From positions 1-28,319 of the forward strand of contig CAYRYU010000093.1 in the NCBI GenBank assembly GCA_964428355.1: 28,319 nt of DNA, in the 5' to 3' direction. The stretch is from CAYRYU01 sp964428355. GTDB lineage: Bacteria > Muiribacteriota > Ozemobacteria > Ozemobacterales > Ozemobacteraceae. Every line of letters starts with the position of its first letter. Within the stretch, counting starts at the first letter, position 1. The notes beneath the pieces are model-generated. The model saw only the letters and a list, made by a program, of their open reading frames with translations, was not told the origin of the DNA and made no database searches. Positions 8,579-16,776 of the stretch are shown here, in pieces. Position numbers and translations under genes: made by a program.

Positions 8579-9116
8579 CGTTTTTCGCTCCTGAGATCCG
8601 AAGGCGCCTCATGATCCTGAAGAACCGGACCCTGAGAGTGGTTTCATTCCCCCCGGTCACCTCCGCGATCTCGGGGAAGGACAACCGGGCAAATACCTTC
8701 AGCTCGATAAGGCTCTTTTCTTCCTCGGAAAGTGCCGAAAGAAGCTGCTCGACGCTGTCACGCCGGACGACCTCCTCCTCGACGTGGGTGACGGCCGCCA
8801 TGTCCGCGGAATCGGCGGGATGCGGCACTCTGCCGGAGCGTCGGCGCTCGTCGATCAGGGTGTTTCGTGCGATCGTCAACAGCCAGGAGGTGAATGGCCT
8901 CGATGGGTCGTACCGGTCGAAATTCTGTATCGCCTTGGCGAAGGTTTCCTGTATCAGGTCTTCCACGGAAGGGAACGGAACCGACAGTGTCCGGAAGAAG
9001 GAGAAGAGGACGGGCAGGTTTCTTTCCACAAGGGTTTCGAGATCCCGTCGGTCCCCTTTCCGGCAACCCTGAACGAGAGCCGGGTCGGGGGAGGTTCTAT
9101 CCCTGGGAGGCTGCAA
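8562..9116 (-). CDS. ECF-family RNA polymerase sigma factor (184 aa)
   Basis: Region 2 spans about residues 22-90, including the DLIQETF motif and the following FTSWLLTIARNTLID part that melts and binds the -10. Region 4 spans about 125-172, with a helix-turn-helix (LSFPEIAEVTG) that reads the -35. There is no region 1.1 or 3, as in the ECF group. The start is TTG at 9116: GGAGG lies 8 nt upstream and no ATG occurs before region 2. The stop overlaps the FecR-like gene, the usual pairing of sigma and anti-sigma. It lies 41 bp after the lipoprotein gene and probably shares its promoter. The candidate ECF-type site at 10753-10781 suggests self-activation. Confidence 0.95.
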   Translation of the reverse strand: MQPPRDRTSPDPALVQGCRKGDRRDLETLVERNLPVLFSFFRTLSVPFPSVEDLIQETFAKAIQNFDRYDPSRPFTSWLLTIARNTLIDERRRSGRVPHPADSADMAAVTHVEEEVVRRDSVEQLLSALSEEEKSLIELKVFARLSFPEIAEVTGGNETTLRVRFFRIMRRLRISGAKNDDDQA

Positions 9117-9157
9117 CGTGGTTGCCTCCCCCGGTTCCGGGGTTGGGGGCGGGAACC

Positions 9158-10714
9158 CTATTCAATTCCCTTTGCCCCCTTGGCCGTGGTCTGGTGGAGT
9201 TCGCTCCAGAACTCGGGGGCTTTTCCCAGATATCCGTTCTGGACAAGGTTGTCTATATCCTTCTTCGAGACGTTCCTGGGGTCGATCTTGTCGGTCCGGT
9301 CCATGTTCCAGAACTGTGCGGCATAGGAGATGTCGGAATCCGATATCCTGGTGGCCGCGTTGATCTGGGTGAACTGTTTGAGAAGGGAATGCAGCTCGGT
9401 GAACCTGGGGTTCACGTTTCCCTTTTCATCGAGCATTTTCGGCTGGGGCTCCTTCTCCAGATCCTGGATCCGGCTTGCGATGCGGGTCAAATCGTTGATC
9501 TGAGCAGGGGAAAGTTGGTCCTTCTTCATCGCGGCCGTTTTATCGCATGCGTCCCGGAGGAGTTTGCATGCAGCCTTGTAGCGATCGGCTGGCTGCGAAG
9601 CCGAAGTCCCACCGGCTTCCTCGAGGGTCTTGTCATACCGGGCCTTGATCTCGAGCCATTTTTCGTTGATTCCGTCGAGCCGGGCCTTGGCGGATTTGAG
9701 CTCCTTCTCGCTGAATCCGCACTTCTCGAGGCTTGAAAGGAGGTCCTGGTACTCCTTGCGGAGTGCTTCACATTCGTCGAGCATTCCGGAAAGCTCTTTT
9801 GCCTGTTCTTTCTTCTCGGGAGGGAATTTGGAAATCTCGGTCCGCCGTTCCTTGATGATGGTGGCGGTTTTTTCGATCCAGTATTCCAGGTAGGTTCTCA
9901 TCTTCCCGGCGTCCTTCTCGAGATCCTGGGTGGAAGGTTCTGATGTCCCGGAAGCACCCCCGCCGGTTAGCCGGTCGACCCACGTCTTGACGGTTTTCAC
10001 GACCTTCTCGGCTCCAGCCGCCACGTTTTCGATCGTTTCGACCGCGGCTTTCGCGCTGGCAACGAGTCCGTTGAAATACTTCTCGCAGTCCCCGAATTCA
10101 CCCTGGAGGCGCTCCAGTTCGCTGGCGGTCTCCGCCTCGGGTGATTGGTCTCCCAGGTCGGTCAGTTGTGACTTGAGGAACTCCATCCCAGAAAGGACCT
10201 TCTCGATTTCCAGTTTGGCCCCGGAAGGAAGGTCGGTTTTCAGAAGGTTTTTGAGGTCCTGGATCTTGGCGTCGACGTTCTTCTTCGAAGCCGCGATTTT
10301 CGCGTCCAGGTCTCCGGACATACCCGAATCGGCATCCTTTTCCGTCAGGCCCGTCTTGGAGCCGGTTCCAGTGCCGGTTTTGGAGGCGGTTCCCTTCGGG
10401 GAGGAAGAACCGGAATCGTCAACCTCGTCATCGGGGGGAGGCATTCCTTCCCCCTTCTTCGAACCCGAGCCTACCGAGCTTTTTCCGCTCGTGATGTCCT
10501 TGACGGTTTTTGCCACGTCCTTTCCGGTGTTGACAGCATCTTTGACCGTCTTTACCGTGGAGGAGACCTTCGAGAAGATGTCCTTGACGGTGGTGACAAC
10601 GCTCTTGACGAACTTGAGCACACCATCCAGAACCTCGGAACAACCTGTGAGAGTCAGGGACATGGCAACCAGCATGAAAACCAAAGCGGATCTTCGGAGA
10701 AAGCGTTGTGTCAT
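9158..10714 (-). CDS. Helical lipoprotein, first gene of the ECF operon (518 aa)
   Basis: The signal peptide ends in the lipobox LTGC, with the lipidated Cys at residue 25. After it comes a stretch of Val/Lys/Asp heptad-like repeats (VKDIFSKV, TVKTVKDAV, KTVKDI) to about residue 85, then a Ser/Gly/Thr-rich linker to about 130. Long helical, charged segments likely to form coiled coils run through most of the rest. There is no recognised enzymatic domain. The ATG at 10714 has a strong ribosome site (GGGAGGAA, spacing 6-7), so the upstream extension is discarded. A periplasmic or outer-membrane partner of the pseudopilus, or a stress sensor for the sigma factor, are both inferences from position. 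It is separated from the sigma gene by 41 bp. Confidence 0.85.
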   Translation of the reverse strand: MTQRFLRRSALVFMLVAMSLTLTGCSEVLDGVLKFVKSVVTTVKDIFSKVSSTVKTVKDAVNTGKDVAKTVKDITSGKSSVGSGSKKGEGMPPPDDEVDDSGSSSPKGTASKTGTGTGSKTGLTEKDADSGMSGDLDAKIAASKKNVDAKIQDLKNLLKTDLPSGAKLEIEKVLSGMEFLKSQLTDLGDQSPEAETASELERLQGEFGDCEKYFNGLVASAKAAVETIENVAAGAEKVVKTVKTWVDRLTGGGASGTSEPSTQDLEKDAGKMRTYLEYWIEKTATIIKERRTEISKFPPEKKEQAKELSGMLDECEALRKEYQDLLSSLEKCGFSEKELKSAKARLDGINEKWLEIKARYDKTLEEAGGTSASQPADRYKAACKLLRDACDKTAAMKKDQLSPAQINDLTRIASRIQDLEKEPQPKMLDEKGNVNPRFTELHSLLKQFTQINAATRISDSDISYAAQFWNMDRTDKIDPRNVSKKDIDNLVQNGYLGKAPEFWSELHQTTAKGAKGIE

Positions 10715-10752
10715 ATCTATTCCTCCCGGATGATATCTTCGGCCAATCACAG

Positions 10753-10781
10753 CATACGATTTTGGGTTCCAAATCGTTCCA
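10753..10781 (-). promoter_or_regulatory. Candidate ECF-sigma promoter
   Basis: Read leftwards: TGGAAC (10781-10776), 17-bp spacer, CGTATG (10758-10753). This is close to the TGAAAC/CGTA pattern known for several ECF sigma factors. Transcription would begin near 10746 and leave a leader of about 30 nt before the well-placed ribosome site of the lipoprotein gene. A second GGAAC lies within the spacer. Confidence 0.5.
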
Positions 10782-10864
10782 ATTCAATTCCGGAATCTTC
10801 GAATTCCTGAGCAATCGTTCAATTCTCCCCCATGGGAGATCACCCCAAAGCCTGGAAGAACACC

Positions 10865-10931
10865 AAGCTCACGAAGGGTCCCTGGAAAACAAGCTTCTTC
10901 AACTTCCCCAATTTGTGGCCTTCGTGAGCTT
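10865..10931. repeat. Inverted repeat with 13-bp perfect arms
   Basis: AAGCTCACGAAGG (10865-10877) and its exact reverse complement (10919-10931) flank a 41-bp loop; similarity continues imperfectly for about 10 bp beyond each arm. It lies between the STAS gene (stop 11005) and the lipoprotein gene. It may be a dispersed hairpin element or a terminator. The remainder of 10782-11004 shows nothing else I can support. Confidence 0.7.
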
Positions 10932-11004
10932 TGTCTCTTTGTGGTAAACCCGGGGTGGGTGACCGCATCCATTTTGGACACCTGGTTGAGGCGGAACAAA
11001 CCGG

Positions 11005-11373
11005 TCAGCGGGCGGGGGGAAGGGTTGAACGGGCTTGTTCGAGAGCTTGAGCCCGATCGGGAAGTTCGCGGGCCAGGGGAAGAACGCCGATCATCGTGAG
11101 AACCGAACGTTTCAGCCTATCGACCCCGCAAATGAAAAGCATCCCCTTGAAATCGTCAATGATCTTCAAGGTGATGTCCAGGAGCTTTCCAAGGCCCGGA
11201 CTGTTGATCACCTCGGTCTTCGAGAGGTCGAGGACGAAGGCAAAGGCCCCATCCTTCATCAGGGGATCCAGTTTGTCATTGATCTCCTGGCCTGTGGTCT
11301 CGTTGAAGTATCCGGAGACCTGGATCACGGGAATCCCCTGATCACGCTCGATCCTGACCTCGAAAGTTTCCAC
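11005..11373 (-). CDS. STAS-domain anti-sigma factor antagonist (122 aa)
   Basis: This is a single STAS domain like SpoIIAA/RsbV. The DLSKTEVINSPGLGKLL segment carries the conserved phosphorylatable Ser (Ser58) before PGLG. In partner switching the unphosphorylated form binds an anti-sigma kinase and frees its sigma factor, and a SpoIIE-type phosphatase resets it. A phosphatase of that type is encoded at 1444-4368, but no RsbW-like kinase is seen, so the pairing is inference. The start is GTG at 11373, with GGGAGGGAG upstream. It lies 72 bp after the HEAT-protein gene on the same strand and may be co-transcribed with it. The C-terminal tail of about 15 residues is Pro/Arg-rich. Confidence 0.88.
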   Translation of the reverse strand: METFEVRIERDQGIPVIQVSGYFNETTGQEINDKLDPLMKDGAFAFVLDLSKTEVINSPGLGKLLDITLKIIDDFKGMLFICGVDRLKRSVLTMIGVLPLARELPDRAQALEQARSTLPPAR

Positions 11374-11445
11374 GATTCTGCGCTCCCTCCCCCGTCGGTC
11401 TAGATCTTTCTACCATATTCCACGGCCAAAAACACGTCACCGGTT

Positions 11446-13797
11446 TCAGGGCTTCTCCCTTTTCAGGGATTGGATGTTGCATTGTATCCGGTTGTTGGAG
11501 GAGACCCTGAAAGGAAGCAGGGTTGCGGTGACCTTCGTTCCCTGCTTGAGGGCTCCGAAACCTTCCGACCGGGGAGACAGGTCGAATTGGAGCCCCGAAT
11601 CGGTCCGCAGAAGGCATCTTCCGCTCTTGGGATCGCTGGTCAGGATCGTTCCGCGGACCTGGACGCTCTGTGAAAGAACCGCTCCCTGGCGGGGATTTCG
11701 TGCTTCGGGTTGGTCCGTGCCCGACCAGAGCGTGATGATGCAGAGGAAGATGATTCCTCCGAGAACGACGGCAAGCCGTGCCGGCCTGAGAAGCCATTCC
11801 CCCAGGGAGCCCGTTAGCGCTCCAAGCTTGTCAATGAGACGGGGTTCCGGAGGTGAGTAGGCATATGCGGGCCGGGGAACGGCCTTTCGGGCCTGCTCCT
11901 TCTGCCACCTGGCTTCGAACTCCCTTTCGAGGGAGGCGGGATCGCGGTCCTTCAACAGGCCGGTCTTGGCGAGGGACGAAAAAGTGTGCTCCCGGACGGT
12001 TTTCGCGAGACTTGCACCTTCCGGGTCGAGGGCTTTCCCGAGCCCGAATAGGCAGTAGAGGTTCTCGAAATCCGGGTTAGATTGGAAAAGATACAACCCT
12101 GTTTCCAGGAGGCCTTTCTCGATCCCGGTAACAAGGAAGGCAGCAAGGGTGTCTCGGATGAGGGGGAAATCGAAATGGATCGCGTACGCAAGAGCGAGGC
12201 TCCTTTCCCTCGGGCTTCTCGCGGAAAGCATCGCCCGAAAGGTCGAAAGCGCCTGGGTGGAGTCGAATCGCTTGAGTATCCTGAGTGCGCAGGTCCGGAT
12301 CTTGGGGTCATTCGAGTTGAGGAACTTCCCGAGTAACGGGAACAGGAAATCCGGATCGAAACGGGAAAGGTAATCGAGGGCCACTATCACAAGCCCTGGA
12401 TGAGGGTTCTTGAGGAGCGGTCGGACGGCTTCCCCAAGCCCACCCTCGTTCATCCGCAACATGGCTCGGATTGCGGCAGCCCGGATTTCGGGTGGGGTCG
12501 CGCCATCCCGGGCGAGCGCCCGCACCAGCTCCCCTTCGTGTCCCCATTCGGCCTCCCCAAGGAGCCCAATGCGGCGTATCTTCGCGTCATGGGGGAGGTT
12601 CACCCAATCCTCAATGACGGGGGAAGTCGCTTGGGGAGCCTGGCTGGATCGCCGGTCCAGAACTTCCCGTATCCTGGATCTGGCGGAATCCGAGATCCGC
12701 CACTCGATGGCTTCCTTGAAAGCCCCCACTATCCATGGTTTTTCCAGTTCGGCCGCGACCCGGGACTCGAACTCGGGATCGGCGAAGGAATCCTGTTCGG
12801 AAAAACGCATGACGCATTCCTGGACGAACCGCGTGCCCGCCCGCTGACGGACCCAGGTTTGGAGGGTTTCGAGATAGGACTTGTATCCTTCCCCAAGTAC
12901 TCCCGATTTTCCGAGAAGTGAGCAGATTCCCGTTACGAGTGCGTGGAGGGCTTGCTTCTTTGCGCCTTCCGATCGTTCCACCGTTTCCCAGAGATGGTAG
13001 GGGACCTCGGGATCCGGATTGGTCAGGAGTATGTCTCCGGCCTGACCGAGCATTGAAACATCGCTTTCCGATGCGAGGAACTTCAGCAACAAAGGCTTGA
13101 TCGAGAGAAAGGGAAGGAGAAGGCAGTTTTGGAGCCCCGCCCGCTTGTCGGAGGGATCGGCAGACATGAGAAGAGCTTCCAGGTGGAGAAGGGCTTCTTC
13201 GGGGTCGATCGCACTGAGGCCCCTGATCGCCAAAGCCCTGACCCGGGGGTCGGGATAGGTCAGGAGCTTTGGAAAATCCCGGGTGAGAAGGTCGGGGGAA
13301 ATCACGGTCAATGCCTCGAGGACCGCAATCCTGACCGAAAGGCTCGCCGAAAAGAGGCGGCTGCAAAGGTCCTTCAACCGGTCCCGGGGCCAGGAACGGT
13401 GGAAGACCCTGATGATTTTTGCCGCCGCGAAGGCATCCGTTTCCCCTTCTAGAAGCCTGGGAGCGATTGGCGAAAGCACGGTAACCGTCTGTCGGGAAAG
13501 GGATTCGAGCATCTCCAGCCGGGAAGCGACGTCGGCCGAAGCGAATGCGGCTTCGAATCCCTCGGTTCCCTGAGCCTGGGGTGGGGAATAGGACTTTTCC
13601 ATCTTCTTCCGGAGCGTGGTAACAACATGTTTGAGAAGGATTCGGCATTCCTCGTCCTCCTCCAGTTCCTGTCTCGCCTGGAGCTCCCCGAGAAGGGATT
13701 CGGTGGGTGGAAGCTGCATGGCGCGCTCCAATGCGAAAAGCCGGAAGGACTTGACCGGTGCCGCCAGGTCCTTCGTGTCGAAAGAATCCGCGTCCAT
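11446..13797 (-). CDS. Membrane-anchored HEAT-repeat protein (783 aa)
   Basis: About 600 residues of tandem two-helix HEAT-like repeats show recurring motifs such as VRALAIRGL, EALLMS and PEIRAAAIRAM. A disordered Arg/Pro linker follows, then one membrane helix at about 675-691 and a C-terminal beta-rich domain of about 90 residues. With no signal peptide, the HEAT part is expected in the cytoplasm and the C-terminal domain outside. HEAT solenoids bind other proteins, so a scaffold role is likely. The same module occurs twice in the giant protein at 20598-24840. The ATG at 13797 lacks a clear ribosome site; an ATG 26 codons later has GGAG at spacing 6 and is a good alternative. It follows the radical SAM gene by 55 bp. 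Confidence 0.85.
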   Translation of the reverse strand: MDADSFDTKDLAAPVKSFRLFALERAMQLPPTESLLGELQARQELEEDEECRILLKHVVTTLRKKMEKSYSPPQAQGTEGFEAAFASADVASRLEMLESLSRQTVTVLSPIAPRLLEGETDAFAAAKIIRVFHRSWPRDRLKDLCSRLFSASLSVRIAVLEALTVISPDLLTRDFPKLLTYPDPRVRALAIRGLSAIDPEEALLHLEALLMSADPSDKRAGLQNCLLLPFLSIKPLLLKFLASESDVSMLGQAGDILLTNPDPEVPYHLWETVERSEGAKKQALHALVTGICSLLGKSGVLGEGYKSYLETLQTWVRQRAGTRFVQECVMRFSEQDSFADPEFESRVAAELEKPWIVGAFKEAIEWRISDSARSRIREVLDRRSSQAPQATSPVIEDWVNLPHDAKIRRIGLLGEAEWGHEGELVRALARDGATPPEIRAAAIRAMLRMNEGGLGEAVRPLLKNPHPGLVIVALDYLSRFDPDFLFPLLGKFLNSNDPKIRTCALRILKRFDSTQALSTFRAMLSARSPRERSLALAYAIHFDFPLIRDTLAAFLVTGIEKGLLETGLYLFQSNPDFENLYCLFGLGKALDPEGASLAKTVREHTFSSLAKTGLLKDRDPASLEREFEARWQKEQARKAVPRPAYAYSPPEPRLIDKLGALTGSLGEWLLRPARLAVVLGGIIFLCIITLWSGTDQPEARNPRQGAVLSQSVQVRGTILTSDPKSGRCLLRTDSGLQFDLSPRSEGFGALKQGTKVTATLLPFRVSSNNRIQCNIQSLKREKP

Positions 13798-13835
13798 ACA
13801 GTGTGAAAATAATATGGCCGATCCGAAAAGTAAAC

Positions 13836-13847
13836 CCGGATTTCCGG
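13836..13847 (-). terminator. Weak terminator-like hairpin after the radical SAM gene
   Basis: A 5-bp perfect stem (CCGGA and TCCGG, loop of 2) lies just past the radical SAM stop codon. In the leftward direction it is followed by GTTTACTTTT. The stem is short, so termination would be partial, allowing some read-through into the HEAT-protein gene. Confidence 0.3.
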
Positions 13848-13852
13848 AAAAA

Positions 13853-15720
13853 TCAGGGCTGGATCGTGGAGAAAACCCGCTTCCGGTTCACGGGATGGAT
13901 GTTCCTCTCCAAGAACCGGGGTCGGATCTTGAGGATGGCTCCCCCGGCCAGGGCCGCCAGCGACGTCAGCCGGCCGGCAAGGCCGGATTTCCCCAACAGC
14001 CGCTTCGCCCGGCGTTTCAGAAAATCGACCTTGGCCGCAACCTCCCGGGAGGGGGCGAAGGCCTGCACCGCCAACAGGACGGGATAGATCTGACGGCAGA
14101 TTTCCTCGAAATACGGTGCCCGTGCCCGGATAAGCGGATTCCTTGAACCCGTGCAGGTCTCGAAGCCGTTCAGATGGATATCGAGGGCTCTCAGGATCGA
14201 AGGCCCGCTCGTCTCGAACGATTTCGAGTAACCACGCTTGATCAGGGGAAGTATGTCACTTTTTTGGAAATTCTTCGGTTGGAAAAGAGGAGTGTACATG
14301 TGGTAGTCGTCCCAGGAAACGCGGTCGAAGTCGTCCAGACGTTTCTCTGTTTCGAGGTTTCGCCAGAGATCCGTGCCGGGGCAGGGAAGGATCCCCGTTA
14401 TCTGGGTGAAGGTCGGGTTCAGCCCGGCAAAGAACCCTATGTCCTCCTCGATGTTGTGGGGGGTCTGGCAGTCCTGCCCGATGATGAAGGAGCCGATCGT
14501 CATGATTCCGGCGGAGTGGAAGGCGGCGAAAAGCTCCCGGATGTCCCTGCCCTGACGTTTGGGGAGCGTTGAGAACTTGGACTCGACCCCGATCCAGATA
14601 TGGTTCAGACCCATTTCGAGGAACTCTTCCATCCCGAACCCGGAAAGGCTCCTGACACTTCCCAGGGTCCCGAGATTAACAAGGTGCCTGGGAACCGAGC
14701 GATCGGCTTTCATGATTTGACGCAGTTCCCGGGCGAACTCCGGGGGATCGAAGAAGTCTTCGTCGTAGATCCAGGTTGCGATAGCCTTCCCCGAAAGCGC
14801 ATTCTTCTTGATCTGGTCCCAGAGCTGTTCCGGTGTCATGAGGTATGTCTTCCGGTGGCCGAAAAAAGCAGAGGTTCCGCAGAACTCGCAGCGGTTGTTG
14901 CAGCCGAGGGACGAAGCCAGGTTGAACAGCTTCGCCGCAGGCTGGTCCATGAAGTAGGTCTGGTTGAGAGGAAGATCTTCCGAAATCGGGCGGTCGGCCG
15001 GTTCCCCCAAGATGGTTCGGAGAAACCTTACCCCTTCCCCGCGGCAAACGTGGTCTGCGAGAAGCTTGACCTCCCGACCACGTCCGACGCTCTCCTCCAG
15101 GCAGAAAACTCCGTAGCCGCCGAGAATGATCTTTGTCCGGGGGGAGATACTGCGGATCATGCGGCACATCTGATGGACCCTGTCGAGGAAAATCGGCGGA
15201 AAGGTTATTCCAACGAAGTCATACCCTTCCCGGACCTCGGCTCCGTTCCGGACCTCGGCTCCGTTCCGGACCTCGGCTCCGTTCCGGAGCTTGGCTCCGT
15301 TCCGGAGCTTGGCTCCGTTCCGGAGCTTGGCTCCGTTCCGGAGCTCGNNNNNNNNNNNNNNNNNNNNNNNNNNNNNNNNNNNNNNNNNNNNNNNNNNNNN
15401 NNNNNNNNNNNNNNNNNNNNNNNNNNNNNNNNNNNNNNNNNNNNNNNGGCTCCGTTCCGGAGCTTGGCTCCGTTCCGGAGCTTGGCTCCGTTCCGGAGCT
15501 CGGCTTCGAAGAAGTCCGGGGTCGGGTTCTCGAGAACAGTCGTGGTCGCCCGGATGTTCTGGGCAAGAAGGTATAACTGGAGGGGGGGATAATAGCTTCG
15601 CTGCATGAAGATGCCCTGCCCGTGGGTCATCCGGCTGCCGTGGATGTCGTTGACGCTTGCCCCGTCCATGGAAGGGAAGGGCCCGATCGAAGTCGTCAGG
15701 AGGACTCGCGGAAAATTCAC
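13853..15720 (-). CDS. B12-binding radical SAM protein carrying an in-frame minisatellite
   Basis: When the false gap is removed (see 15348-15447), one frame of about 570 residues runs from GTG 15720 to TGA 13853. The N-terminal part (RVLLTTS, YPPLQLYLLAQNI, then REGYDFVGITF and KIILGGYG) has the pattern of a cobalamin-binding domain. The radical SAM core has CNNRCEFC (CxxxCxxC) for the 4Fe-4S cluster. Family members act as methyltransferases or rearranging enzymes; the substrate cannot be named. Between FFEAEL and EVREGYDF lies a hexapeptide array [E/K][L/V]RNGA. The gene follows a class I methyltransferase by 43 bp and probably shares its promoter. The ribosome site is weak. Without the join, the upstream piece looks like an unrelated 171-residue frame. 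Confidence 0.85.
15233..15501. repeat. 18-bp tandem repeat inside the radical SAM gene
   Basis: Six full units lie at 15233-15340 (18 bp each, core GGCTCCGTTCCG), three with GACCTC and three with GAGCTT as the variable part. The end of the array is repeated after the N run (15448-15501). On the minus strand each unit encodes [E/K][L/V]RNGA, so a change in copy number keeps the frame. The real copy number is at least six and may be under-counted by the short-read assembly. Confidence 0.9.
15348..15447. other. Assembly gap (100 N) with 55-bp overlapping flanks; likely false
   Basis: The last 55 bases before the Ns (15293-15347) are identical to the first 55 after them (15448-15502). Joining the contigs at this overlap removes 155 bases and puts the two pieces of the radical SAM gene in one frame. 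Because the flank is part of a tandem repeat, extra 18-bp units may be missing. Confidence 0.85.
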
Positions 15721-15763
15721 TGAAACTCGCGGCCCGGCCGGGAGGAGAACCGGTGGAGGGGCA

Positions 15764-16594
15764 TCAGAGGCCCGGCTTGGTGGCCCCGGTAAGGAAGAAG
15801 GTGACTCCCCACATGAATCGTCGGGTCTTGACGCACTCGTCGAAAAGCCGGTTCCATGCCTCGAGCTCGTCGGAAGTCAGGAAGTCAGCATCCCTGGCGG
15901 CCTGTCCCCAGGTGCGGAGGCCCATCACGTGGTCGAGGGCCATCGGGTCTTCGATCTGAAGCACCTGCGTTTCAACCAGGATTTCGCGGAAACCGACCGA
16001 GCTGAGGAGCGCTGGGACCTGATGGGCAAGTGTCCCGTTCCTTACAGCGCATTTCGCCCGGAACTGGAAAACCTTTGCGGCCAAAGACTGGTCTGGGAAG
16101 GCCATGAACTGCGTCCCGTAGTCGGGGTCAGCGAGGATGAGACGTCCCCAGGGTTTGAGGACCCGAAGAAGCTCTTTGAGCGCCTTTTCGGGGTCGTCGA
16201 GGTGCTGGAGGGTCCGGTCGGCCCAGGCATACGAAAAGAAACGGTCTTTGAATGGGAGTGAATGGGCATCCCCCACAAGAGACAACTCGCAACCCCGTTT
16301 TCGCGTTTCGGCCACCATCGCCTTCGAAAGATCGCAGCAGACCACCTTGCAGCCGAATGTCTCCTGTACGGAATGGGCTACCTGTCCGGTTCCGCTTCCG
16401 AGTTCCAGGGCCACCGTGCTTCGTGCGGGTGAAAGAGTCTCGAAAATCTTTCGCCGGTAACCGCGGAAAAATGGGTGTTGGGCAAGAACATCGAGCGTCT
16501 TGACCCACTGTTGAGGGTCTTCCTGCCTGTCGACACAGGCAAAACCATGGAGATCCTTCTTCAACGGCTCTTTTTCAATTCTCGACGAGTCCAA
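15764..16594 (-). CDS. Class I SAM-dependent methyltransferase (276 aa)
   Basis: The Rossmann-type SAM-binding motifs are in order: VALELGSGTG (61-70, motif I), an acidic residue after the second strand (CCDLS, 86-90), GDAHSLPF (108-115) and the ADRTLQHL segment (125-132) with the following PWGRLILADP strand. This matches the Methyltransf_11/25 type used on small molecules, lipids or quinones. The substrate is not evident. The start is TTG at 16594, the only start that keeps the conserved N-terminal part; its ribosome site (GGATGG) is weak. A sigma-70 promoter lies about 125 bp upstream. The radical SAM gene follows 43 bp downstream, suggesting that both modify the same molecule. Confidence 0.88.
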   Translation of the reverse strand: MDSSRIEKEPLKKDLHGFACVDRQEDPQQWVKTLDVLAQHPFFRGYRRKIFETLSPARSTVALELGSGTGQVAHSVQETFGCKVVCCDLSKAMVAETRKRGCELSLVGDAHSLPFKDRFFSYAWADRTLQHLDDPEKALKELLRVLKPWGRLILADPDYGTQFMAFPDQSLAAKVFQFRAKCAVRNGTLAHQVPALLSSVGFREILVETQVLQIEDPMALDHVMGLRTWGQAARDADFLTSDELEAWNRLFDECVKTRRFMWGVTFFLTGATKPGL

Positions 16595-16718
16595 TCACGC
16601 CATCCCATTGCCTCGGCCAGGATGGGCACTACGCGGCCCCAAAACCTTTCGGTAAAGGAACTCGCCCTCCGACCGGAATTTTTCCCACAATGTAAAGGTT
16701 CCTGTTTTTACTTGGAAT

Positions 16719-16747
16719 ATTAGACTCCGAACCTGTTCCCAGGTCAA
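16719..16747 (-). promoter_or_regulatory. Sigma-70 promoter for the methyltransferase/radical SAM genes
   Basis: Read leftwards: TTGACC (16747-16742), 17-bp spacer, TCTAAT (16724-16719). Each hexamer has five of six consensus bases and the spacing is ideal. It leaves a leader of about 115 nt before the TTG start at 16594. The 65-codon frame that covers this segment is therefore unlikely to be a gene. Confidence 0.6.
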
Positions 16748-16776
16748 GTATTTCCTGTCCGGTGGTACCGGTTTTT

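Noticed and set aside
7598..8614. 338-codon plus-strand frame opposite FecR
   Set aside because: The minus strand has the clear anti-sigma domain and overlaps with its neighbours as in an operon; this frame has no protein-like features.
15233..15501. CRISPR array
   Set aside because: The 18-bp units follow each other without spacers and are translated in frame within a gene.
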